Assembly: GCA_034401795.1 (NCBI GenBank)
Contig: CM067369.1
Coordinates: forward strand, 138,706,496 to 138,770,495
Direction: 5' to 3'
Source of the DNA: Chaetoderma sp. LZ-2023a
Taxonomy: Eukaryota; Mollusca; Caudofoveata; Chaetodermatida; Chaetodermatidae
DNA length: 64,000 nucleotides
Part shown: in pieces, positions 1 through 11,900 of the stretch
How the letters are laid out: each line of letters starts with the position of its first letter
How positions within the stretch are numbered: the first letter of the stretch is position 1
Program-made: the position numbers and the translations under genes
Notes under the pieces: generated by a model
What the model was told of the DNA's origin: nothing
The model's database searches: none
What the model saw: the letters and a program-made list of their open reading frames with translations, nothing else

Positions 1-589
1 CCATCCATCCAATAAATAATTCTAACATGCCAACAAATGCTAAATTTTGACGGGTCCATGACAGCCTGTCTGCCAAGTCAATTTTCAGAGAAATTGTTAT
101 CAAATCATTACCTAGTGACAATTGTATTATCAGTTGATTATTTTGACATCAATTTGACGGAAAACTGTTGCTGCTATTTAAGCAGGAACAGTTTTCAGTA
201 AACTTGTTATAAATACATTTGTTGTCACTTGCACCATAGCAAACATACAACTGGTAGTGAACTATGCTAGACACTTTGTATGCGCTCACCTTGGAAGCCA
301 GCATAAGAATGACTAGCATTAGCATTACGAGAACGATTTTATACCAACAATTGCCCACCGGCGAAGACAATAGAGTATGAAATAATGGTGCCAGCAAATA
401 TCTATCTAAAATAGCGGCGACAACTCTAGTTAGTTCATAAAGTAATAAATAGTCCTAAATTTAGCTAGGATACAAAATGTATGTTTCTTTTATCAAGAGA
501 TGAGAACTTTAAACAAACTTTAATTGCCTTTAGCTGTCGAGGAAATCTATGAGTTTCAGCCTGATCCATACAACAGTTCCTAAGATGTA
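1..589. other. Intergenic, no gene recognised
   Basis: AT-rich sequence with a foldback family-2 remnant at about 135-215. The minus-strand reading frame at 149-397 has a hydrophobic stretch but no ATG at its start and overlaps the repeat, so I do not call it. Confidence 0.4.
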
Positions 590-1430
590 ATTTTCGAGAA
601 CAAATGCAAGATGGCCACCAGAAACATGGAGCAATCAAAATTTTGAATATTAGACCTGGAGCCAATCACTATAGAGTTCATCGCACCCAACTTTCATTAA
701 ACTCTACCAGGTGGTTCTTGAGAAGTCATTTAAAGCTGTTCCTATTCATGATCCTATAGGATTTTCGGAGATTATGAAAATCCAAGATAGTCAGCAGAAA
801 AATTGACCAATTGAAATTCTGAATAGCAGTTCTGGAGAATGTCATCATTGGGTACGTCTGCCTCAATTTGGTTAAGATCGTGTCATTGATTAAGGATAAG
901 TAGTGTTTTAAAATTTTCCACAAAAAAATTAAAATTTTCAGCCAGAAACTGAATTAATCAAAATTTAGAATAAAACTGGAGCCTAGCACCATAGTGTCGT
1001 GTCCTAGACAAATTTGGTTAAAATCAACCAAGAGGTTATGGAGGAGATCTGCATTTTGACAAATTCCATTAAATTGTTCATAATATCTAAGATTTTCACT
1101 CAAAAAGTTGACCAAGCAAAATTTAGAATAGATGTTCTGAAGCATAGAATCCCTCCAGCCAAAGTTGTTTGAAATCTACCAAGCGGTTGAGGAGGACACG
1201 CGTCTTGACCATTTCCAGTAAATTTTTCATACAATCTAAGATTTTCGCCCAAAACATTGACCAATCCAAATTCTGAACAGAAGTTCTAGAGATTACCACA
1301 ATAGGGTCCTTCTATCAAAATTTGATTGAAATCTGTCAAGCGGCTAAGAAGCTGCCATTTGACGGATGGATCACGGACGACCCTCATGGCATAAGCTCAC
1401 TTGGCTCTCCAGCCCAGGTGAGCTAATAAA
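590..1430 (-). repeat. Degenerate ~150-bp tandem array with AGCTCAC edge
   Basis: Related units recur near 655, 803, 950, 1108 and 1256, sharing TTGACCAA-CAAATT, ATCTAAGATTTTC and TTGAAATCTACCAAGCGG. The array ends at 1390-1427 with the same AGCTCAC-type palindromic edge seen at 3063, here in the opposite orientation. It lies downstream of the ARFRP1 3' end. Confidence 0.65.
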
Positions 1431-1560
1431 AATCTAATTCATTCACCAAAACTTTTATGGTAATTGGTAAATCCTTCAAAACCTAACAGACAAGATATAA
1501 AGTAATTCTTTATGATGTCTCAAATATTCTTCTGAATACGTTAACTCATTTATGGTCAAG

Positions 1561-1727
1561 ACGGCCAAAACTGGCCTCTGTAGCTGTCTTGAGGAATGTC
1601 CATTTGCAGGCTACCACTAGCCAGTATTTCCTGTGGTAGAATTTCAAAAATAGCCAGCCCTCTTAGGCTGCAAATGTACATTCAATGAGGCACATATTTT
1701 GACCAAATTTAGCCATTAAATGCTTTA
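1561..1727. repeat. Foldback family 1 (FB1) copy, diverged
   Basis: Inverted arms around a degenerate core. GTCCATTTGCAG opens the left arm and CTGCAAATGTACATT closes the right. This is the first of three FB1 copies within 800 bp. Confidence 0.7.
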
Positions 1728-1734
1728 ATGGCCA

Positions 1735-1955
1735 CGTCAGCCAAAACCAGCATCTGCAGTGGTCTCGGGGAATGTCCATTTGCAGTCCATAAGACTATTT
1801 TTTTTAATTTACCACTGGATTGCCTGGCTCGATAACCAAGCCAGTCATTCCAGTGGTGAATTTGAAAAAATAGTCCTCTCTTGGGCTGCAAATGGACATT
1901 CAATAAGTAAATATTTAGATTTTCTTGACCAGATTAGAGCATTAAATGGTTAAAG
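1735..1955. repeat. FB1 foldback copy
   Basis: Arms of about 65 bp: AATGTCCATTTGCAG to the core CTGGCTCGATAACCAAGCCAG and back to CTGCAAATGGACATT. Flanks CAGCCAAAACCAGC and ATTAAATGGTTAAAG belong to the ~235-bp full unit. Confidence 0.8.
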
Positions 1956-2139
1956 CTATATTGACTGAACACATGAACACTTTCTAGGAAAATTAGTCTC
2001 AAATTCTTCACCGCATGATGTATCAGCGGAGGCTTACACGATTATGGCATTGAGTGATTGCGAGTGATTATTAAAAAATAATCACGATTACTCGATTAAT
2101 CAGTTTGTATACAAATTACCAAGACATAACAACAAAAGA

Positions 2140-2355
2140 ATATATCAATGTCGAAAACTGCAATGGTGTTTAGAAAAGTCCATTTGCAGGGCAAGAGAAG
2201 ACTATTTTTGAAAATGTATCACTGGAATGCCTGGCTTGATCCTCGAGCCAGGCATTCCAGTAACACATTTTCAAAAATATTCTTCTCTTGCCATGCAAAT
2301 GGGCACACATTCATTAAGCAAAATGCCATTTTTCATGACCGATCACATTAAAAAA
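2140..2355. repeat. FB1 foldback copy
   Basis: Same arm organisation, with the core GCCTGGCTTGATCCTCGAGCCAGGC. Arm-internal GAAGACTATTTTTGAAAAT is well conserved. Confidence 0.8.
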
Positions 2356-2763
2356 GTAATTGAAAGTTATTCAATCATATAAATTCTTGATTTAAAACAG
2401 TCGCGATTTTCGATTTAATTACGTAATCGCGCAAGCCTATATCAGCGTTCATTCCAAGAGTATAAAAAGTTAGGGGCAAATGACTATCCCTTCAAAAATA
2501 TTGTGACATTGGGGAAAGTAAAATAAATGACACTGCCAATGTCCCCATCTTTTCAGTGGGCCCTTGATGTCATAACAGTGTCATGTATTTTATGACTTGC
2601 ATAAATAAGATGAGAACTCAATATTTCAGAAGACATAGACATTATTGTAACAGTGTCGGTGCCTTATTCATCATGGCAGCAACTAGGTACATTCATTATG
2701 TATATCCGTAGGTTTGTTGAAATTTTCATTGATTCAATCATTTTCAAATATGTGAAGTGACAT

Positions 2764-2769
2764 TTTATT
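2764..2769 (-). terminator. ARFRP1 polyadenylation signal
   Basis: On the minus strand an AATAAA hexamer lies about 66 nt beyond the ARFRP1 stop codon, in an A-rich context. This is the first canonical hexamer after the stop. The cleavage site itself cannot be seen. Confidence 0.55.
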
Positions 2770-2834
2770 TTGTTTATGAAACATGGTAAGCTATTTCTGA
2801 GCTGTACTGTAACTACACACCTGATATTTTAGTG

Positions 2835-2925
2835 TCATGTGATTTCTTTCACTGTTGGAGGTCGATTTACAGCATTCCTCTGAATCGACTGTTCCAGCCA
2901 TTCAATGCCTTCCTGTATTCCCTCT
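2835..2925 (-). CDS. ARFRP1: ARFRP1 exon 7 (C-terminus and stop)
   Basis: 91 nt that complete glycine 173 and encode EGIQEGIEWLEQSIQRN through NRPPTVKEIT, then TGA at 2835-2837. The EGIEW and RPP segments match the family C-terminus. The acceptor is ATATTTCAG. Confidence 0.92.
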
Positions 2926-5900
2926 CTGAAATAAAATATAACCGGCACAGGGTGATGACAAGTAGTCGATAAACAAGCAACCCCTTCAATCCTACAGACC
3001 AGATATGATTAATTCTCTACTAAGAGCTAAATCTATTGAGTTATCGACAACCGTTATATTATTAGCTCACCTGGCCTGAGAGGCCAAGTGAGCTTATGCC
3101 ATGGCAACCATCCGTCATGTGTCCATCCGTCATCTGTCCATCAACTTTTCCTTTAAACAACTTCTTCTCAAGAACCACTGGGCCGATTTAAATTATATTT
3201 GGCAGGAAGCATCATTAGGCCATAGGGATTCAAGTTTGTCCATCTTGGATTTTGGACAATTTTAGGAAACATCTTTAAAAATCTTCTCCAAAACCGCTTG
3301 GTGGATTAAAGTAAACCCCATGAAATATGATCTAGGGCGTGAGCTGAACCAAGTTTGTTCAAGGGAACTTGATTGGTCAAATGGTTCGGCGGCCATTTGG
3401 GTTGGCCTAGTTTTAGCGAAAACGACTTCTCCAGAACCGCTGAAGGGATGAGGCCGAAATTTGGCATATATGATTAGGGACTAAGGGGCATTAAAGTTTG
3501 TTCAAGGGATGTTGATCAATCAAAAAACATGGTCGCAGTGGGCCAATCAAAATACAGCGTGTTTGGCAGCCATATTGGATTTTTTTATTTGATGGATTTT
3601 GAGCCTGAAATTGGTGTTATATGTGTTTTTGGATATTCTGATCTCAAATTTGCAATTTTCTAAACTGTCGGATAATTGGTTTGGCGGCCATCTTGGATCA
3701 TTTTCCCGTCAAAAGCTCCCATACTAAAGCAATTGGAAATTTAAAATGTCTTCTCGAGAACTACCTAGCCGATTTCAATTATATTTGGCAGGAAGCATCC
3801 TTAGTGTGTAGAGATGCGAGTTTGTTCACATGAAGCCGATCGGCCAATTTGGCCGGTGGCCATCTTGGATTTTGGCCGATTTTTAGAAACGTTTTTAAAA
3901 ATCTTCTCCGAAACCGCTTGGTGGATTGGAACAAACCCCATGAAATATGATCTTGGGAAAGAGCTGAACAAAGTTTGTTCAAGGGAACTTGATTGGTCCC
4001 ATGGTTTTGTGGCCATCTTGGTTGACCTAGTTTTAGCGAAAACAACTTCTCCAGAACCGCTGAAGGGAACGGGCCAAAATTTGGCAGATATAATTTGGGA
4101 CTAAGGGCCATTAAAGTTTGTTCAAGGGAAGTTGATCCGTAAAAGATTATGGCCACCGTGGGCCAATCAAAACATAGTGTGTTTGGCGGCCTTATTGGGG
4201 TTTTTTATTTGATGGATTTTGAGGCTGAAATTGGTTTTAATGTTTTTGGGTATTCTGATCTCAAATTTGCAATTTTCGAAACTGTCGGATAAATGGTTTG
4301 GTGGCCATCTTGGATCATTTTCCCGCCAAAAGCTCCGATACTAAAGCAATGGGAAATTTAAAATGTCTTCTACAACTACTGGGCCGATTTCAAATATATT
4401 TTGCAGGACGCATCATTAGGTTGTAGAGATTCAAGTTTGTTCAAACAAACCCAATCGGCCAATTTGTCCAGCGGCCATCTTGGATTTTGGCCAATTTTTA
4501 GAAATGTCTTAAAAAATCTTTGCCGAAACTGAGCGATTGATTCAAAACTCCTAAAATATTATTTCGGGCATGAGCTGAACCATGTTTGTTTAAGCAAACT
4601 TGATTTGCCAAATGGGTGGGCGGCCATCTTGGATGGTTTACATGAACGCAACATCATCTCCAGAGCCACTGAACGCATTGGGCCAAAATTTTGAAGATAT
4701 GATATTGATGACTAAGGGCAATTAAAGTTTGTTCAATTGAAGTTGATACATAAAGAAACATGGCCTCTGTTTTCTTGTTACAAGTCTGCTCAACTCATTA
4801 GAGTTCTACTTACTGTTAATGACCATTCTAGTTGAGCTGCCTATGGTCCAGGTAAGCGATACAGGCCTTTGGGACCAGAAAATGATGGTTCATTAACCAT
4901 GTAAGGGTCCAGCCAGCTAAAAAAACTGGCCTCTGTAGAGGGCTTGAGATATGCACATTTACAGTGAAAACAAGACTATTTCTAAAATATTGCCACTGGA
5001 ATACCTGGCTCAATGACCGAGCCAGTAATTCCAGTAGTAAATTTTCAAAAAGTCTTCTCTTCGCCTGCAAACTGACATTCAGTAAGTCAAGAATCACAAT
5101 TTCCCTTACCAATCTCGACAATTAACTGTCTGACTACTGCAAGCCACCAAACAATAATTTAACTGAGCAATAACTCTGGACCTGCTAAATATTTTCAAAA
5201 CAAAGTAACTGAAAGTTGTTAGTGGGTTAGTCAGCATCAACTTTCAGTCAAATTGTTTTCAAAATATTCAGATCAGAGTTATTTGTCTTTGAAATAGTAG
5301 TCTGCAGAAAGTCAGCAGCCATACAGCTAAATGGCTAAAATGTATGTATGCCCATGTGTCTTAAGAACCACCATCATTCCCACCACCACCACCACCATCC
5401 CCACCCACCATCAAAGCAAGTGTCCCCTATATACAGGTTTGACTGTCATATATACATACCCTTTAAGAGCGGATATACCAGCCATCATTCTCTCACGCTG
5501 ACCAATCAGATGCGAGCATTCATGAAAGACTTTCCTGATGTCTGCCACTGTCATAACATCCTACAGAACATCAAGAAGGTACATCTGCTTTATAAACAGG
5601 TCTAGACAACACAGACAACTCACCAACCATTATGCACTACATTTAATTTGTGTACATGTGCGTAAACTAGGATTCCACAATGTTGGTCATGAAGAGAAGA
5701 AAAAATTAAATAAAAATTCGCAAAATCCAAAATTATTTAAAAAGTGACAAAAACATGAGTGTTAACCCTTTAACACTCACATCAGCCAAAAACGGCTTCT
5801 GTAGTAGTCTTGTTAATTTGCAGACCAAGAGAAGACTATTTTTGAAAATTTACCACCGGAATGACTGGCTCGATAACCGAGCCAGTCATTCCAGTGGTAA

Positions 5901-8900
5901 ATTTTCAAAAAAGGTCTTCTCTTGGTCTGCAAATGGACATGGCCTATGAGAAAATTTAAATTTTCTTGAACAAATTCGAGGCTTAAAGGGTTAAGGTCTG
6001 AAATACATGTATCTGAATGCTCTTGTTTTATTAGTGGCTATTATGAAAAAAATTTACCTGTCACCTTTTTTTCCCTAAGAAACATGGTCAGATTGACCTA
6101 CATATACCTTTTATGAACTGCCCACCAACCAGGACTCAAGCTAGAATCAGCAATTCTATATATGACAAAACATGTCACAGAACCCCTTATCATTGCACGC
6201 CCATTAGGTCCAAAGCTGTAGAATGCAGGAAATGTCAATTTCCCTTTCTCCGAGATCTAACAATACTCACCATTCTGTTACTTCTGATATACAGCTGGCC
6301 TTGACAGCGGCTCTAGGATTATAGACTTAGAAAGCTTTACCCACTCCTGGGAACCGGGTACTCGGCCCCCAACTGCCGAGTACCCGTTTACCATAGAGCT
6401 CATATTGTTTGCATAGCCACCAACCAAGAGAAAACTATGGCTTGCCTCCGTGGGGCTGGGAGGCTGGGTCCGTAACAGAATGGTGAGTATTGTTAGATCT
6501 CGGAGAAAGGGAAATTGACATTTCCTGCATTCTCCTTCGATCAATACTCACCATTCTGTTACTTCTGATATACACCAGATTTGATCAGTAACCTGGTGGG
6601 AAGGGGCAAGCCATACATGCTAATTTTGCCCCTTGGAGAAAGATTTTAGACTTCAAACTTGACTAACGGAGACCTAAAAGGACCGTCAAGTTCACGGAAC
6701 CGAATCACATTCGCGTCACAGCCCCCCCCCCCCTTTTTCCTCCTAAGAAAAGGGAGAGAACTAACAAACATGTATCTCGCCTGAAAACACCAATATGCCA
6801 AGAGGGTTAACTACTCCCTGCATATCGCTTGTATTAGCCTGGGAATGAGCATGAATATATAAGATGAATGAACATGATACATATACATAATACAAAAAAC
6901 TCTCACTTGTTGAATTACCTTATGATAACAGGACTTCAGACGTACCGCCTACAACCATTCACCGGTTCGGCCATCAGTGACACAATCTGGTTGACATCCT
7001 CTCGCTTGACCATGCCTGCTTTAGGTTCTTTTCTTACCAAAGTGAAAAAAGGGGAAAAGCAGTGTGGTCACTAACTATCGTTTCAAAACAGCTAAAGCGA
7101 GTGGATTGGCTGAGTCTGACACATCCCTCATATAGTAATCCGTAAATGAGGACTCACAGTGCCATTGTGCAACGGCCATGATGTCCTCTAACGGAACACC
7201 ATTGTAAAGGGCGGTCGAGGCGGCTATTCCTCTAACATCGTGTGCCCTTACGCCCTGCACCTGGTGCCCAGTCGCCATCTCATGAGTAGTCTGAATGCAT
7301 TCGACCACCCAACGAGAGATAGTATCCATGGATGCGGCGCCATAAGGCTTTTTATGGCAGATCCACAGATGTCTATCGTTCGACCGTAACGAGTCAGTCC
7401 GTTTCTTGTACTTAGTCAAAGCACGGACCGGGCACCAGACACTGGCATCACGATCAAACCTTGTTAACTTTGGTATAATGATCGGTTTGCCGGGATATCT
7501 CAAAGATTGGTTCTTTGACATAAATTCTGCTCTTGGCAGAAGACGCAGACCTTCTCCAGAAACAATAAATCGGTTCCTCTCTGCCGAAAGCGGATGGATC
7601 TCACTGCGCCTTCTAGCTGAGGAAGCTGCCAATAGAAAACACCCCTTTAGAGTCAAATGCTTTAGACTAGCCGAACGCAACGGTTCGAAAGGGTGCTTGG
7701 CCAGTACATTAAGCACTAAAGATAGACTCCAGGCTGGAATGACTACCGGTTGTCTCATGCGGAGATTGCTCATTCCCTTCAACATCACGTTTAACTGGGC
7801 CACCTCTGGACTATCCCAGTTGGCTAGACAAGGGATAACTGATGCCAAAGCTGACTTGTATCCAGCAATTGTGACGGGAGCTAGTCCTGTAAAGAACAGC
7901 TCACAGAGAAAGTCTGCTATTTGCTGAATAGTGGATTGAAAGGTATCAATACCCTTTTCTTCACACCAGTCTGCAAATCTGTTAACCTTGTTGTTATATG
8001 ACTTGAAGGTTGACCTCCTTCTCGCAGCCGCGATGAAATCAGCAGCCTGTCGAGAAAAGACTTCCGACGTGGAACGTTGTTTGACAACATCCACGCAGTC
8101 AATTTGAACATTTCGGGAAGCTCGTGTAGGAAGCGTCCCTTGGCCTGGGAGATTATGTTCGGAATCTCGGGCAACTGCACAGGATTTTCCACCAGCAGAT
8201 CTAGAAGATCCGTGAACCACGCCCTGCTCGGCCAATACGGCGCTATTAGCAGGACCAGACACGGCTCCTCCCTGACGTTCACCAATACCTTCGGTAGAAG
8301 AATGGTGGGTGGGTACGCGTACGCGTGCATCCCTCTCCAGCTTATCGCCAGAGCGTCTGTATCGACGGCATTTGGATCTGGAATCGGCGAGACATATGTC
8401 ATGATTTGAGCATTTTCCTTTGTGGCGAACAAGTCCACGTTGGGTTTGCCCCAATGCTCGAAGATCCGTCGTAGAACTGGAGGGTTGAGGGACCATTCTG
8501 TTGGCAAGATTCTCTGTCTGCGAGACAAAGCATCCGCCAGAATGTTCAATCGGCCAGGAATATGAGCTGCTTTCAAAACAACCGAGTAATTCCTGCACCA
8601 TTGAATCAAGTGCCACACCCTGATGCACAGGGTGGGCGACCTGGTCCCTCCTTGGCGATTTATATATGATACTACTGTCGAATTGTCCGACCGTATCAAT
8701 ATCACCTTGCCCCTGATCATCGGAAGGAACTCTTCCAACGCCAGTTCCACTGCCATCATTTCCAACAGATTGATATGCAGCTGACTCTCCGGGAGAGTCC
8801 ATGTGCCCGAGACCTGGTGTTCTCCCAGGCAGGCACCCCACCCCTCCAGCGATGCATCCGTGTAAACGGACAGCTGGGGGTGGGGTAGGTGCAGCGAAAC

Positions 8901-11900
8901 CCCTATTAGGAGATTCTGACGCTGTTTCCACCATAGAAGATGCGATATTATCGGCTCCAAAACTGGCACCAGTTTTGATAGGGGGTCTGTTCTCTGTTTC
9001 CACAGAGACATCAGATACAACTGGATAGGTCTTCGCATTAGAGCAGCGTACGGGATAACCTGCTCCATGGAGACCATCATGCCCAGCATCTGAAGGAACC
9101 GCCTCGCCTGAATGTGGTTTCCCACTCGAAAACTCCTGAGGATGGCTAACAGAGACACCACTCTGGGCTCTGATGGGTAAACCCTGCCCTCCTCGAGGTC
9201 GAATCGCATCCCCAAATAAACGAAATGTTGAGTGGGTGTCAACTCGGATTTCTCCTCGTTGACTATCCAGCCTAGATCTGAAAGTAACTTCAGAGTCAGA
9301 GCAGTATCCACGTTCAACCTGGCTGCCGAGTCTGCCTTGAGCAGCCAGTCGTCTATGTAGGTGTGTAGCGCCACGTTCTCTTTTCTGAGAAACGCTGTCA
9401 CCGCAAGGACCACTCTTGTGAAAACCCTCGGAGCTGTCGACAGGCCAAACGGGAGAACTGTAAACTCCCATACTTGATTCTGAAACGCAAATCTCAGAAA
9501 CCTGTGCCAACTCCGATTCATCGGAATGTGGAAATATGTATCTTTCAGATCGATCGATACACACCACATTCCTTTCCTCAATCCCGCCATTACCGACCTA
9601 GGCGTTTCCATCTGGAACCGAGGCGTATGGATAAACCAATTTAATGGCCTGAGATTGAGTATGGGTCTCCATCCCCCTGTGCTCGTGGGGACAAGGAACA
9701 TGTTTGAATAGAAGCCTGGAGTGTTCCGGTTTGCTGGTTTTATTGCTCCCTTCAGAAGCAAACCCGACACTTCCTTTTGAACGGCTTCTAACTTGTCTGG
9801 CTCCCTTGGTACGGGTGTCCAGACAGGTGCCAAAGACAGATTTTGTGGCGGAAAGTCCCACCACTCCGGCATGTAACCCTGGGATAACCATCCCAGGACC
9901 AGACTGTCTGACGTCACACCTCGCCAGGCCTCGACGAAACGCATGAGCCTTCCACCTACCATAGACGCCTCGACGTCTAACGGGGTTGTCCGGCTCGCAG
10001 TCCACCCCCCCCCCCTCTTTCTTAACGAGAGAGAGTGAGAACCATTTCGCTCTAGGCACGACGGGTATAACTGGCACCGCTGTTCCTGTCGCACAGGTGC
10101 AGTCCAGGCGGATATGAAGGGAGCTTGCGTACCCTCAGGTACGCTTCGGCCCCTTCTGTCCGCCCTTTGAGGCCTTACCCTTACCCTTCCCCTTGCCCTT
10201 CCCACCTCTAGGGCAGTCAAGAGCAACATTGGGGAGGGTAGGCGCCTTTACAACCTTCCTGGGTTTCTTCGCCGGTGGCGGCTCCGAGAACCCAGCCGAA
10301 ACAGAAGTCGCAACAGGCCTGGCTTTCGCCTTGCTCTTATGCTTCTTCTGTTTCTTTGAAGGCTGTCCCGTTAGCAGTTTACCCACAGCCCCTAGTGCAT
10401 GCGCTTGCCGCACTAGCTCTAGCTGTAGATTTACCGCTAACCGATTCTGCGCAATACTGGCGGTGTCCTCTAAGATGGCCCGTGCTTGGCCACCAAAGAT
10501 GCTAGGCCCTGTCAGGGGCGTCCCAAGAAGACGTTCCCTGACTGCCGTAGCCGGACGCATATGGTCAATGACCATTTGCCTCCTGGACTTCGTCACTCGC
10601 GCTTGCACCCTTGCCAATGCGTCCATTGACAGCACCAAGCCTTCATTAACTCACGATAGCGCCACAGGTGGCACAGGGTGGCCTGCCCCCGCTTCAGCCC
10701 ACACCGACTGAAGTAGACGATAAGAGTGATTGACAGCGCTCATCGCTGCCCTCACACCCTCATCGCATAGGGCCAGGACTTCTTCCTGGTGTACCTGGGA
10801 CTTATCCACTAGTGCCGGACCGGGACCACCTGACCCGGCACTCTGGACGCCCAGTACCCATCGGTCATCCTCCGTGACCGACGGGACTACACCATACCTG
10901 TCGTATTCACCCCGCAGAATACGACATCTTGCCCGCACCTCCCTGGAGGCCGCAGGGAGCTGACCCTTGGTCATTAGTTGTTTGCTATAAATAGCATCCA
11001 ACAAATCAATGAACCGTGGATCCAGTCCCACTGACTGGATCCGGGCCACGGGCAAAATCCCCGTCCTAATCGACGCAACCGACGGACGGGGCGCATCTTC
11101 ATCGGCCGTGGCCGAAACCACAGACGGGTCCACTCTGGCTAGCCACGCCAGAGCATCAGACCAATCTACCTCCGAAGAAGATACCCCCGCAAACACGTCA
11201 CCCGTTGACGTGCTCACGGGTCTGCCAGCCACGGCCTCCCGGCAAGGAGCCACGGCTGACACGCCAGGCACTCCGCTACCACACGGTTCCGCCGCCACCC
11301 CATGAAACACTCCGGTCCATGGGGTAGGTCCGCACGGAAAACCGTACGGACCCGTAACAGTCGCGGAACCATAGCCGGACACGGGCGCCAACGGCACCCC
11401 ATGTCCGGCTGCCGGACCAGGCGAGATAGGTGAGTACCATGCCTGGCCCGGCACACCCGTTCCCCTGACGGCTGGTGACAAACCAAGCCGCGCGGAACCA
11501 GTGCAAGGTAACGGATTGGCCTCAGCCGCAGGTGGAGCCGCTGACCTGGCTTGCGCCAAACCAGACAAATGGAGGCCGGTTCCGTCCAGGACGGAATCAA
11601 CCTCCATATTCTCCACCTGCGGCTTCACGGGCCGCAGCAACCTCTCCTCCTCGGCCTCCTCGTCTTCAGACTCCGAAGAGCCGTCACTAGACGAGTCAAC
11701 CGTGGAGCCGTCCTGGCGGACGGCTCCCACACCTGACGGACCGGCCACCGCTACTGGACCACCCGGAGGTGGCCGCAGAGAGACAGAACCCGTCTGGCCG
11801 AAGCCAGACGGGACCGCCAGGGGGCCGTACGAGACGGCCCCCTCGGTAACCAGTCCAGAATCCTGTCCGAGGACAGAATCCGTACCAGGCATGGGGAGAA

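Noticed and set aside
149..397. Minus-strand ORF with signal-peptide-like hydrophobic run
   Set aside because: Begins at a non-ATG codon, overlaps an FB2 remnant, no homology.
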